This document shows positions 13,476 through 25,500 of a stretch of 64,000 bases of DNA, in pieces. The position numbers and the translations under genes are program-made. The DNA is taken from the NCBI GenBank assembly GCA_037783415.1, contig JAZGTN010000017.1, positions 1,494,501 through 1,558,500 of the forward strand, in the 5' to 3' direction. How positions within the stretch are numbered: position 1 is the stretch's first letter; every line of letters starts with the position of its first letter. Source of the DNA: Leptasterias polaris. Lineage: Eukaryota; Echinodermata; Asteroidea; Forcipulatida; Asteriidae. The notes under the pieces were generated by a model, which made no database searches, was not told where the DNA came from, and worked only from the letters and a program-made list of their open reading frames with translations.

Positions 13476-13557
13476 GGGGGCCGTGGCTTAATGGGAAGTT
13501 TAAATTTGCCACTTTTTTGCCGAAACTTGTCGGGGGAAAACAGACGACTGCACCGCT

Positions 13558-13600
13558 CGTCGCCTCGCGGTCGTCCCGCCTCGCGGTCGTCCCGCCTCTG
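13558..13600 (+). repeat. Small G+C-rich tandem repeat
   Basis: The 16-bp unit cgcctcgcggtcgtcc is repeated about 2.5 times within 13558-13600, standing out against A+T-rich surroundings. Confidence 0.6.
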
Positions 13601-14618
13601 CACTTCACAAAGACTTTCTGATGATAACGAGAGATTGTTGGACAGTCAACGGTGATTGTGCCTTATTTTGATAAATTACAAGCATGGCATTTTGCTCATG
13701 GTCATCACGTCCCAAGAGAAAGATATTTGGTAGGGTCATCGAAGATTTGCTCTTTGTACAACATTAGTGAGGATGCAATATAGGATAGCCTAACAATATC
13801 AAATTTGTCTTAGGACAATCTGCCATGGCCCTGATGTAGCCAATGTATTTTTCATGGCGTGATGCCTACCCTGATTGACTGTGCACCAAATGTCATGCTT
13901 GTATCTATTCTAATCGATCATCAAATGCACAATTCCCCTACATTTCCCTATTGCCCTACTATTAATAAACTTCCAGAAAAAATTAGTTTTTAGATTTACA
14001 TCAACCGGACTTTTCAAAATGCCCTTTTTTTATATGAATGACAACCTTTTGCAACAAACATGGGGGCATAAACAACTCATCCACGTTGTGTGCCATGGTT
14101 TTCGATTTGTTCACCTATTTCTCAACATATTCATGAACCAAGAGTTTGGTAACATTTTGTCTGAAAGTCAAGTTTACAACTTCAGATGTGATGAGGCACG
14201 TCTCAATTTCGTTTGAAAGTCAGTATAGGCGGCCTAAAGGTCAAAACCAAGCAGGTAGCTGCTCAGACGATTTTGCAAAAGGAAGAAATAGCCTTGTGAA
14301 ATTAGAAAAAGAAACGGCAGGCCTAACAATGAAATAACACTTGTTTCAACAAACATGTGGGAAATACGTAACTTACTTATTTCATCTCTTTGTTGCTTAG
14401 AAAAGAAACTTTATTACTAAACAGCATTTTATAAATTAATGTAAACAGCCTTATGAAAAATTTGGCCCAGGCGTGGCAGGTCGGGGTAGCGAAGCCAAGC
14501 ATGACTGGGAGTGGGCGAGTGGTTCGAGCATGCGTTCGCAGTTCGCCGTAAAAGGCAGCCCAGGGAGCGTATTTTTTTTTATACCGCAGCGAGTTTTTTT
14601 TTACTGTAACACTGTCAA

Positions 14619-14649
<31 letters not shown>

Positions 14650-15734
14650 ATTAAAACCACAAATCGTGGCCCAGTGGCCAAATTGCATGTGACTGTACAG
14701 AGAATGATATTTAAAATTTAACAAATAGAAATAAATATCAAAACATCAACTAAAACAAAAAATTATTTATTTAAAATGTTAATAAAATAAGGGACCGGAC
14801 TGTTTTGGAAACGGGTGGTTCTCATTGGAAGAGTGGAATATTGTTTGGAATTGCGGGTATTCCTACCATGGACACTCTCTCTGGTCGGGGGGAGAAGAGA
14901 TTTTAAACGGGAGTTATTAACAAGACTGTTGGCAAAATGTTCACAATGATTTCTCCTCCTCCCAGCCAGGGAGTCAAGTCCGCAAGTAACAAGAGCATCA
15001 TTATAAGAAGTATATTGCCGGCCCAAAATCATTCTACAAACCCTTTTTTGAATCTGTTCCAAGTCGTTAGATTGCTTAGTGGTAATACCAGGCTGCCACA
15101 CTACATCTGCATACTCTAGAATTGGTCTTACATAACCACAATAGACAATGCTGAGTTCTTTCATTGAAAAACCAAACCGTTTAAGAGTCCAATAGCATAA
15201 ACAATTTCATGTTAGCCTTTTTCAAAATATGATTGATTTGCGCATTCCATTTAAGATCATTTTGTAGCCAAATTCCAAAACGGCATCGTTAATGGTTAAG
15301 TTTATACCATCAGGAGGGTTTTTCTTAAAACACACTTGAAGGGCTTGACACTTAGAAGGATTTAACCTGACCTGGTTTTTGTCAGACCATTCAACTAACT
15401 TATTCAAGTCATCCTGGAGGGAACTGTTTCTAGAAATAGATCTATTTTCTACCAAAGTAAGGTCATCAACATATTTCACACATTTAGAATCAGCATCTTG
15501 GACTGCATCATTTATGAAAATTTGAAATCCAATTGGTCCTAATTTGGTTCCTTGTGCAATTCCTCCTTTAAGCAACAGATAATCAGATTTGACATTGTTA
15601 AATCGAACACACTGAGTTCTATTGTTAAGGAAATCTCCAATCCATGGAACAATGGAGCCTCGGACACCAAGGTCAATGAACTTGTTAATGAGCAGATTAT
15701 GGTCGACAAGACAATTCCGTCTTGAGATAGGAGA
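14619..15734 (-). pseudogene. 5'-truncated non-LTR retrotransposon (reverse transcriptase remnant, CR1/Jockey-like)
   Basis: On the minus strand, 15734 down to about 15225 encodes reverse transcriptase palm sequence: GGIAQGTKLGPIGFQIFIND, then the catalytic box KYVDDLTLVE, then LNPSKCQ. After a frame break, 15164-14763 continues with the thumb region RPILEYADVVWQP and LEQIQKRVCRMILG, typical of CR1/Jockey-type ORF2 C-termini. A 24-bp T run at about 14619-14643 (a poly-A tail in element orientation) marks a plausible 3' end. Everything upstream of the palm is missing, and the break point at 15734 abuts telomere-like repeats. The frame is broken and the copy is dead. Confidence 0.85.
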
Positions 15735-15848
15735 CTACGGTTTACCCTAAACCCTAACCCTAACCCTAACCCTAACCCAACCCTAACCCTCACCCTGACC
15801 CTAACCCTTACCCTAACCCTAACCCTAACCCTAACCCTTACCCCAACT
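15735..15848 (+). repeat. Interstitial telomeric repeat tract (CCCTAA)n
   Basis: About 110 bp of ccctaa units (TTAGGG on the minus strand) with a few variants (ccctca, ccctga, cccaac, ccctta). TTAGGG is the usual metazoan telomere repeat. The tract begins directly at the truncation point of the retroposon to its left. Confidence 0.9.
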
Positions 15849-15923
15849 CTGACAGGATTTGGCAGTATTACAGTACAAAACCCCTCGCTAAGGTGTAAAA
15901 AGAAAAAATGCGCCCAGGGAATG

Positions 15924-16222
15924 ACCTTTCTTTTGTTGATAAACAAAGTGCGCCGGTTGGCATGGACGGCCGAATGTTAGCAAAACATTCAATCGTGTTA
16001 AAAAATGTTGTGACCAAATTCAACATTTTCTGTAAAGATTCATGAACGGAAATACCTTCCATGATTGGTTGATTTGTTTCCAACAAATTCAACACTATTT
16101 TTGAATATTTGTGTAACACTGCTACAAACTGTGGCAATCTGTTTTTGATTTGCAGTTATGGCTTTCCATACTTTTCCAACCTGGGTTGGCAAAAACTCGG
16201 GCTGTGACGTTGCAACACAAGT
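15924..16222 (+). mobile_element. MITE copy just upstream of the makorin promoter
   Basis: About 300 bp match 59463-59780 closely, including gttggcatgga, cgaatgttag, 'aaaacattcaatcgtgttaa' and 'ccaacctgggttggcaaaaa'. The left end is gacctttc. The right inverted end seen in the other copy (gaaaggtcta) is missing here, so this copy is truncated about 270 bp before the makorin ATG. Confidence 0.75.
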
Positions 16223-16450
16223 GAGCAGCTGTTAGCAGCCTTTTCATGCGCAATACGGGCGTTGCTCTTTTTAAAGGGGGAGGTCCTATACTTCACTTTT
16301 CCTTCGAGCCAGCTCAGTCGGGGCTGCGCACTCGGTCTTTATTATGCACATCCCGTGCAATGAATGTTATCGTCTGCTCAACGTGCTACGTTGTTGGGAT
16401 TTGTTGGTAGATGGCGCGCTTTCATGCATCCGGTCGATGAAAAGATCACA

Positions 16451-16491
16451 CTATAAAAGCTGAGCTGAGAGACAGACTGAGATAGGTTAAG
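16451..16491 (+). promoter_or_regulatory. TATA-like box and short leader of the makorin gene
   Basis: ctataaaagc at 16451-16460 lies about 35 bp before the ATG, implying a very short 5' leader if it is used. The start codon context is aagATGG, with A at -3 and G at +4, a good eukaryotic context. The transcription start is not determined. Confidence 0.4.
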
Positions 16492-16550
16492 ATGGCCACC
16501 GCTGACTCGCCAAGTCCGAACACCGACTGGCATAAAAACATCACTTGCAG
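16492..16550 (+). CDS. MKRN1: Makorin exon 1
   Basis: Encodes residues 1-19 (MATADSPSPNTDWHKNITC) plus two bases of the next codon, and ends at donor AG|GTTTGT. Cys19 is the first zinc ligand of CCCH1, so the finger is split by a 3.8-kb intron. ATG 16492 is the only start in frame near the TATA-like box. Confidence 0.9.
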
Positions 16551-19500
16551 GTTTGTTTCTCTTGCGATTGCATTCTTTTTACCGCTTTTTGATAGAATTA
16601 CCAATGATCATTCATGTAGTGTCTTTTAATTGTGCAACGGATGATTGGAAAGTATGATGCTGGTTGACTAAAAATAGAATCAAAAGTAATACTAATAGGC
16701 CCTAAGTAGAAAATTCCGACCACCATAATTTAATACAGTACACTGTTGTTTGTTTGATTACATTCATTGCTGCACTGGCAACTGGCACTGCTGCAGTATT
16801 GCAGTGAGAATTCTATTTTTATGCAACTTGAATCAAAGCAAAGCAATGTGTTTGTGTAGTCGCGTTCCTTGTTGTTATATGCATACCTTGGTAGCGTAAT
16901 CATAGGTGTACTGACAAAATCAATGGCAGTTATTTTTTTAAAACCCAATTAATTAAAATCATGGACTGGCAAGACTGGAGGCGGTAGCACTATATACCGG
17001 AAAACACCGGAAAACACCGGAAAACACCGGAAAACACCGGAAAACTACCGGAAAACACCGGAAAACACATGAAAACTACCGGAAAACACATGAAAACAAA
17101 TGTTCACGTTGTTGAGTGAAGCTCGCCCTCATTTGGCGCTCGTCGCACGATCTCTACACTGGTTCCCTGTCTTTTTTTCACATGGATAAAGAAGGTACCA
17201 CTCGCCAACGGTAGCAACAATAATTATTTTGAATTAAAAGAACAAACATTTCTTTCAGTGTGAATAATGCTTTACTTGACTTACTACTAATAATAATAAT
17301 AATTCTTAATATAGCGTTTTACATTAAAAATCTCTAAACGCTGTGCAAGAGATCAAAATTAGATAAGATTGTATTTGTAATGTTTTTTTTTTTCCCCCAC
17401 TGGATATAGTTCTTATTTTTTGTCAACGTCTACAGTACTGCAAAATCTCGTCCACAAATTGTATGATGAGTCGCCACCCCGCACGCGCACTGCTCGAAGA
17501 GATCGATGTGCAGGGTTTTGGATGCTGTATACATAGCACAGTTCTATTCACGGGACATTAAACGGGAGGGGGGGCCCTCACCCCCCAACCCACCCCCCCC
17601 CCCCCCCCCCCCCATCCCCACACTTTTTAAAAGGTGTTGATTCCCCCAACCCCAACCCTCACTATTCGGCACTTTTTGGGTGTTGACATTTTTTTTTTAA
17701 ATAGGTTTAATTGTTTTTCATAAATATCGTTGGCTTCATATCCTTGTGGGTGTTTTCCGGTGAGTACTGGGCGGGGTACACATGGCGTGTCCATGTTGCC
17801 TGTCGCTGGAATTTTATTACGTGAACAATGCGAAGTTGACCGACACTACATCCTAAATTGTAATTTAAACCTTTGAGATTAATAGACCGATCCATTAAGC
17901 CCCGCCCACTAACAATTCCGGACCACAAGCCGCGCGTTTGATAAGCCGCAGCGTCGTCTTTTTTGTATTTTGAGATTCTTTGTTATTATATAAGCCGCAA
18001 GAAGATCGTGGACAATTCACGCACAACGGCGCTTATAAAGCCAACCATTATCAGACACAAAAGGAGGGAGATCGGGTGCTCGCAAACAGGCCGCAAATCG
18101 GGTAAACAAAAGGAGCGTTCTCGAGCAGGGGCTTGCGAGTTCCTGCAACTTTATTATTGATCTCGCGCCTAAGCTGCCTTTAGTGGCGGTAAACTAGAAA
18201 GGAATGTATCATAATTGCGGGGCACTCAATCGCGGCCTGTGTATGGCCGGTCAGTTAGCCTGCGTTTGTAAACAACTCACGTAGCGCTAATAGCTGTGGT
18301 ACAATGAAAGCAGTCTATTGGTTGGATCACCAGGAGCGTTGTAGATCCTCAGTGCAGAGATCGTGCGACGTGCAGCGCCAAAGGAGGGCGTGAAAAAAAT
18401 ATTTCTTGTGTTTTCCGGTGTTTTCCGGTATATAGGGTGTTTTCCGGTATATAGGGTGTTTTCCGGTAGTTTTCCGGTAGTTTTCCGGTGTTTTCCGGTG
18501 TTTTCCGGTAGTTTTCCGGTATTTTCCGGTGTTTTCCGGTGTTTTCCGGTATATAGTATCACCCACTGGAGGTCATGGAGGTAGAAATAGAGTCTACCTC
18601 CATGATTAAAGTAAAACCATGGAGGTAATTCTACCTCCATGGTAAAACATACACTTTATTTTCAACAACAGTAGAAAAATGCCACTACTCACACTAGCCA
18701 CTTTGACCTTGGTCTTTATTTTGATTTTGATTTATGTTATTATTTTTTTAATCTAAAGTATTTCTTTGTGATCATTCATAGAACTAGTGTATTTAGAAGA
18801 TTGCATTGACTGAGTGGCCGCGTGGTTTAAGAGCACCGAACTTGTTTTTGCCGACACATTTATGTGAATCTGTTTTATTCAATGTGCTCTTATTTCTTTC
18901 TAAGCTACGTAATTTGTAATCTTTTTGGTTACTCTCTCTGTTTTTTGTTTTTGTTTGGTTTTTATGCGCCTCGGAATAAGTTTAGTCTTAGATAGATGGC
19001 GCTTTACAAGTTTTAATTATTATTATTATTAAGCTCTGGTGTTTCTGATCAGCAGAGTGTGGGTTCGAGTCCCGTTTACGTTCGTGACACTTAGTTAAGA
19101 AAGACACTTAACTTAACCATTATTGCTTCTTCCTTCGGATGGGACGTAAAGCCGTTGGTCCCGTATGTTGTGTAATGCACATAAAAGAACCCAGTGCACT
19201 TATCGAAAAGAGAACGGGTTCACCCCGGTGCTCCTGGTTTGATTGGCTGCATATTGCACCACAGCACCTTGTAAACCATTGCATTACATGGTGTTAAACT
19301 GTTAAAAGGAATAGGCCTCATACTTCAAAACGTAGCTCCATATTATACCTTGCAGGAAAATACTGACTGTTGAAGCGCCTTGAGCGTCACTGAGAGACGG
19401 ATATGAGCGCTATATAAGAAGCCACTATTATTATTATTATAGTCTTGTTCAAGTCTGTGATGGTGATTTTTATGCCAGATATTATAGCGCCCTCTTCTTG

Positions 19501-22500
19501 ATTTATGAACAGCGTTTTGCCCGACCAATAATGCAGACAAAACTAAGCGCAATCTCAAACTTGAAAAGGAAGTCTAGTTTTAGCTGGCGTGTTGGTTTGC
19601 TTTTCTTTCGTTTACATTGATTGATCCACAGAGATTTTCTACATGTACCTCCGTGATTGATCATGACACTGACAGCTCTTGACAGACAGACACTCACAAT
19701 GAAACATATGGGTTTCAAACAATTCGGTAAATTGTTTGTAAGTTTGTGCTCTTTTTCCCCCATCTTTTTTCCCACATGTTTTAAGTGTAAATTTAATTAT
19801 AAAGGCCTATACAATGGAGATAATTTCTGCCTTTTTAAAATTTGTGTTTGACTTTTTAAAATGGTACTTGGGCAAATCTGGTCACTAGTCTGACAGAAAT
19901 GGCGGAAATTGCAGAAAATGTTCCATGCGAGTGTCAGTGGGAGGATCGACGGTTAATTAATTAGTGGGTTTTTTGCAGTCCTTTTCTAGGTATTTGATAT
20001 AATTTCACGCCTGCTTTACAGAAAATGGCTCCACTGATTACCAGAAACCCAGTGGGCTAGTTTTCTCAGAATTCAAAGTTTCTTTCAATGGAAATGCTTA
20101 TTTTCGGTAAAATTACATACAAACGTATGCCATCTTTGGAGCCGACGTGCACGCAGAAACGCACACGTGTGACACAATGACTTACCATTATGACTAACTT
20201 TAATAGACATTAGGGACTCGGACTCGGACCAGTGGGGATTTGAACTCAGTGGGGAAACTTCGGTCTCGGACTTGGATTCGGACTCGGACAACAGGGATTC
20301 GACTACAGCATTGCCAATTTTGTACCATACCTATTGAAACTGCAATTTGAATATGTTATGAATCTCAGGTATTTTATCCATGGGGTCTGTCGGGCAGGAG
20401 ACAACTGCCGATATGCTCACGACCGATCAGGAAAATCATCCAACATTTGCAAATTTTATCTGGGTGGCAACTGTCGCTTTGGAACCACTTGCAGGTACAA
20501 TATTTAATGTTCCTTAGTGCAATATTTGGTATTGTTTTGTTTTTTGTGAAGTAAGAACATTGACGGTCCTGCCCACAAAGAATGCTAATATTGAGACAAA
20601 TAGGGGAAATATTTGGGGGAATTGTGCCTTTGATGATACAAGCGTGGAATTTGGCACACAGTCAGAGAAAGATACTTTGCTATTTTCCCATCACAGATTT
20701 GAATTTTCGAAAAAATATAATTAAAATAACCAACAATTATCAAGATTTTCGAAATGGCTGCTGCCATTGCTTGTAAACCTCCCTATTTTTCAAAGGACAA
20801 ATTGCGATGGCCCGGCTATAGCTGAGTATCTTTCTCATAACTTACTCTGACGCACAATCCAATCACCTACCTGCTGTGCTATAAACATATCAAAGCTTTG
20901 TGAACATTTTGGCAGAAGTACAGAAGAACAATTTTGTGTACCCGGTACTTCTTTTCTAAGAATATGTTTCAAATTAACATAAATGATGAATGTGCACTTG
21001 CTTCAGATGAACTTTGGCAATCCCTCTAACAAATCAGGGTAGAATGTCCACAATTACTCTGAAATAAATGAAATGGATAAATGGTGTAAAACTTCAGTCT
21101 AAAGTAAAGGACGTTCTAGGTAGCAAATTCTAAATTATTTTCTTGTCTTTGCTCTACGCAGATTTGACCACGTGAAGCCAAAGCGTAAGCCAACAACTCA
21201 ACAACAACAACACAAAACTATCCCAAACAAATCAAAAGCAACTCCTTCGATAGAGCCCTTAGACAGTCTCACCAGCAAGATGGTGACCCTAAAGAAAGGA
21301 AAGGTCAACGGATTAACCCAGAGGTCGTCAAGTTCACTAAGTCCACCTGGGAAGGTTCGGATGGAAGATCTCATTGGAGCAGCGGAATTTGTACCCGGTC
21401 AACCGTATATAGGCTCAGGTAGGTACATGTAAACATCTTAGGCCCAAGCTGTAAAGCAGAAAATACTGCTCAACATGTTACTTTGCTAAGCAAATAAAAA
21501 CAACAATGAGTGGGCACCAGTGGCAGCAATGGTAACATTTTCTCAGGTAACTCTTTTCTGCAAGATATTTCTGTTCTTATCAAGTGTTTAGGCTTAGAAG
21601 CTTCATGAAATTGGCTGAGACTCGAGAGTATTTCCACAACATTGACCACAAGTATATTTCAAGTTTTGTTCTGTGAACATTTTTGGTTTTGTGAAAAATT
21701 TGTTTTTGTCAGATTGGTTGAGATTTTCTATTGTAAAAAACAATAGTCTAGTGGTGCATGTTAGACACCTGCACTGGAATGGAAAAAGTTGTGGGTTTGA
21801 ATCTTACCTGAGTAATATGCCTGTGGATTTTCTTTTCCGTAGGACTCGGGTGGAGGGAGGCAGTGGGGACTAGGAAAATTACTGAGTGCTTACCACACAT
21901 CGCTGTATGTGTAAAAAAACACTAACATATTCTTTATCCCGATGCAAATTTAACATCAATAAACATTTATGAGAGTAAAACATTTTTGGGGGTTATTAAG
22001 GTGGTCTGGTGTAAAGATATCTGCTCTAGAATGACAGGGGTCTTTGGTTCGAATCCCCACCGAGGATTACATGTTTACCTGTGGAGTTAATCTACTTGTC
22101 ACATAAATGTTTTAAGTCTTGAAAAGAATTCAGACAACTAAATTTTGTTATGTGTGTGTTTGATGAAGCAAAATTAACTGCTGAATTTCCCTCCAGTTGG
22201 CTCAAACTCTGTATTCATTTTGTTCAGTAATCTTACGTTAATGTTAGATGACCCATGTAAGACCTGGGGTCGATTTCACAAAGCACTAAGATTCATCTTA
22301 AGATGAGTTATCAGTATTACCATAGTTATTTGCATTGTGACATCACTCTTTGCTAAGCAACTGCGATGGATTTGCAGTTACGATCAATCTTAACTCTTTG
22401 TGAAATCGAGCCCTGGTCAACTTCCTGAAGGTGAAACAAAAATTGTATCAACAATTTTACCCTGCATGGTACGATGCAAGTACTGGTAAAAATGTTCCTA

Positions 22501-25500
22501 AAACAATTTCTGCAGCCAAACTTCTGCCGACTTATGATATGTTTCTAGAAATCTGCAGGGATGGATTGAATAAATATTTGTATTCAGATTCCAAAAACCA
22601 CTTTTTTGATTATCATTCAGCTCTTGGTAAGGTTTAAAATTCAATAATATCTTTACAATTTCATACAAGTGGTAAGTTGTTACAAGTACCCCCAATTTTT
22701 TAATTTTTTTTATTTGCGATTTTTGGGGAAAAAGAAATTTGTCATCTCGCCAACTCTCCTCCAACAGTTCCACCGACGTACTCAGCCGCAGCTACCTCTG
22801 GTCTGGTGCCAACCGATGTAGACGACACCTGCTGCACGCCTTGCCAAGACAGTCCAAACAGTGGTCAGTCCGCCACGCCATGCAACGGCGGCACTAAGGA
22901 GCTGCTGTGCCCGTTTGCCTTAAAAGGGACGTGCCGCTTCGGCGAGAACTGCAAGTACATGCACGGGGATGTGTGTGACATGTGTGGATCTGCTTGCCTC
23001 ATCATGGATGATCCTGTACAAAATAAACATCATCGTGAGGTATGTGGGAAGAAACTCATAGAGCCAGCTAACAGAGGCAGCTACCTCGTAGCCATAGAAA
23101 GTTCATTGTTGTTTTGTTAAAGAGGAAGGGAAGTGACCAATTCAATTTGGTTTTGTACTCATTCTCTCATAGATACAGTCCTCATGTGAGTGTGAACAAA
23201 TTACAAGTCTCTTACCTCACATTAAAATGATGAAAAATGCCATTTTATTCAATACCCTTCCAGTGCAAAAAATTGTCAACAGCCAAAACATCTGATGACA
23301 TCATTCTGAGAAAAATGGACCTCATCATTTTTGTACGGGGATGTTTGGTTCAGTCCTGACTTTCAATAACATTTAATCGAAAGAGCCTCGAGTGTGACAT
23401 TTTGACTGCCGAAAAATTTCTCCTTGGAATGTAAAGATCCGTTAGTTGTTGAATTACAATGGTGTCATGTTTCAAATTTCGCTCAGAAAAAGTCAGTTAT
23501 GAACCACAACATCCCCCATACAAAAATGTAGTGACCAATTTTTCTCAGAATTATGTCACCAGATGTTTTGGATGTTGACAAATTTTGCACTAGGCGGGTA
23601 TCGAATGCAATTGGTAATTTACACCATTTTAGTGAGAGGTTAGAAACTTATATTTTTTAACCTCGCTCACATGAGGACTCTAATTGGAAAATTAGTACAT
23701 CACAAAATTGAATCGGTCACTTCCCTTCCTCTTTAACCACTTCACATTGGTCTTTAAAAAAACCATTTTCGTGCCCATGCCTGGTGTTATTTTTTGGAGC
23801 TTCTGGAGTAATCCTTTTCCTTTGAAAATATCGATGCTACAACAAACCCCTGACTTGACTTAGGAAAGACAACAAAGGTCCTCAGAATTAGCACCGGGAT
23901 TTGTTGTTGTCTTGTGAGAAAATATAAGTAGTGAATACTGTGAATTGCAGAACCTCGGCTGTAAGCCATGGCCAATTTATCTGCCATGGTATGCTGGAGT
24001 CTTGGAATGCTCGGACTAATCTTCCATTGAGCCGAATAGAATGATAAACAATGGGGGCAGTCTGTCCATTCTTGAATGCCCCATTTGTATTACAATTACA
24101 AAGGTTTTGAATCGGAGATTACACAATAACCTCCAGAAAAAGGGATACTACGAGCATAATTGCCAATACTTCTGTCAAGAATTGTACGATTGAAACAAAG
24201 CGTAGCACAGTTGAAATGTCTGGGTGGATAATCATGTCAACTGTCCAACTGGCAAGAAGTTGAGGGCTCTCTGAAGTTGTTCCAGGTGTTAAAAACTGTC
24301 TGCCTTAGGCCAGTCTAGAAAAATTGGGTGTGTGTACGTCATCTGACCAGAAGTGGTTAACAGTGTCACTTTGAAAGCCATAAATGAGTGCATAACACCT
24401 ACCTTGTGAACATGGCAATCCAAGTATCTGTGTCAAACTTGGAATGAAAATCCATATGAAGTACACACCTCCCACTGCTTCCCTTTTTATCTATATCATA
24501 TTGTAAATCTTGCAATAATTTTCATTGTTCTAGACTGTCAAAGGTCGTAGGTTCGAATCCCACCAAAGGAATATGCCTGTGGTCTTGGGAAAGTACTGAG
24601 TATACTGTGATTAACACACATCAGTGTATGGGTAAAGCACCAATAATATTCTTTAGCCCTGGAGCAAGTTTAACTATGTCATATGAAACAGCAATCCAAG
24701 AGAAGGTCAGGCTAGGTCAGGTCTGATACTTAAAGGAGCCAACAGAGGTAATCGCCTTCATGGCCCTGGGCCCAATTTCATAAAGCCTGTAAGCACAAAA
24801 ACTTGCTAAGCACAGAAAAACTTTGCTTTATAGCAGAAACAGGTTACCTGCCAACATTCCATGAAGTTAACATTGTTGCAACCGGTGCCCCACTGATTTT
24901 GTGCTTAGCAAAGAAATTTTCCAAGCAGTATTTTCTGCTAAACAGCTTTATGAAATTGGGCCCAGGTCGTTGCCTTAGTACCCCTTGAATTGTAGAAATG
25001 TAAGCTCATAGTGGTGCCCCTTAAAGGCAAAGTATACCTTTTTTTTTAACCAGTCGGTTGTTTTAACCATACATAAATGAAGATATGTACAATAAAACTC
25101 ATCTGTAAAAAAAAAATCCAAAAGGGGGTCGCATTTTTGCGATATCACCAAAAATCCTGAACAAATATGACCAAGCAGGAAGAATAATCCCTAACAGGAA
25201 AGCGCAATCTTGAGAAATGATCTGACAGTACTGTTTCTCAGATTCAAATTTTGAGGCATAAAAACTGATATCTTTTTTACATAACCACATTACTTCAAAG
25301 TGAAATGTTTCTCAAAATGATTTATACTATCAAAAGCTGCTGTAGGCTTCCAACCAATAAGTTTTTATTGCCATTAATTTTAAGAGTGATTACCAAATGT
25401 ATTCTTATTCTTATTCTTATTCTTTATTTGGCCATTAAACAATTACAAACAGACAGTATGTAAAATGGATATATAGAAACAAAAGAAAACAAAAGTAAAA

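Noticed and set aside
15539..15946. ORF with a VRVRVRVRVRV run
   Set aside because: It is the telomeric repeat translated, joined by chance to LINE sequence.
18287..18640. ORFs with TGKHRKTPENT or VFRCFPVFSG repeats
   Set aside because: They are translations of the CCGGAAAACA arms of the foldback-like element, open on both strands because of the repeat.
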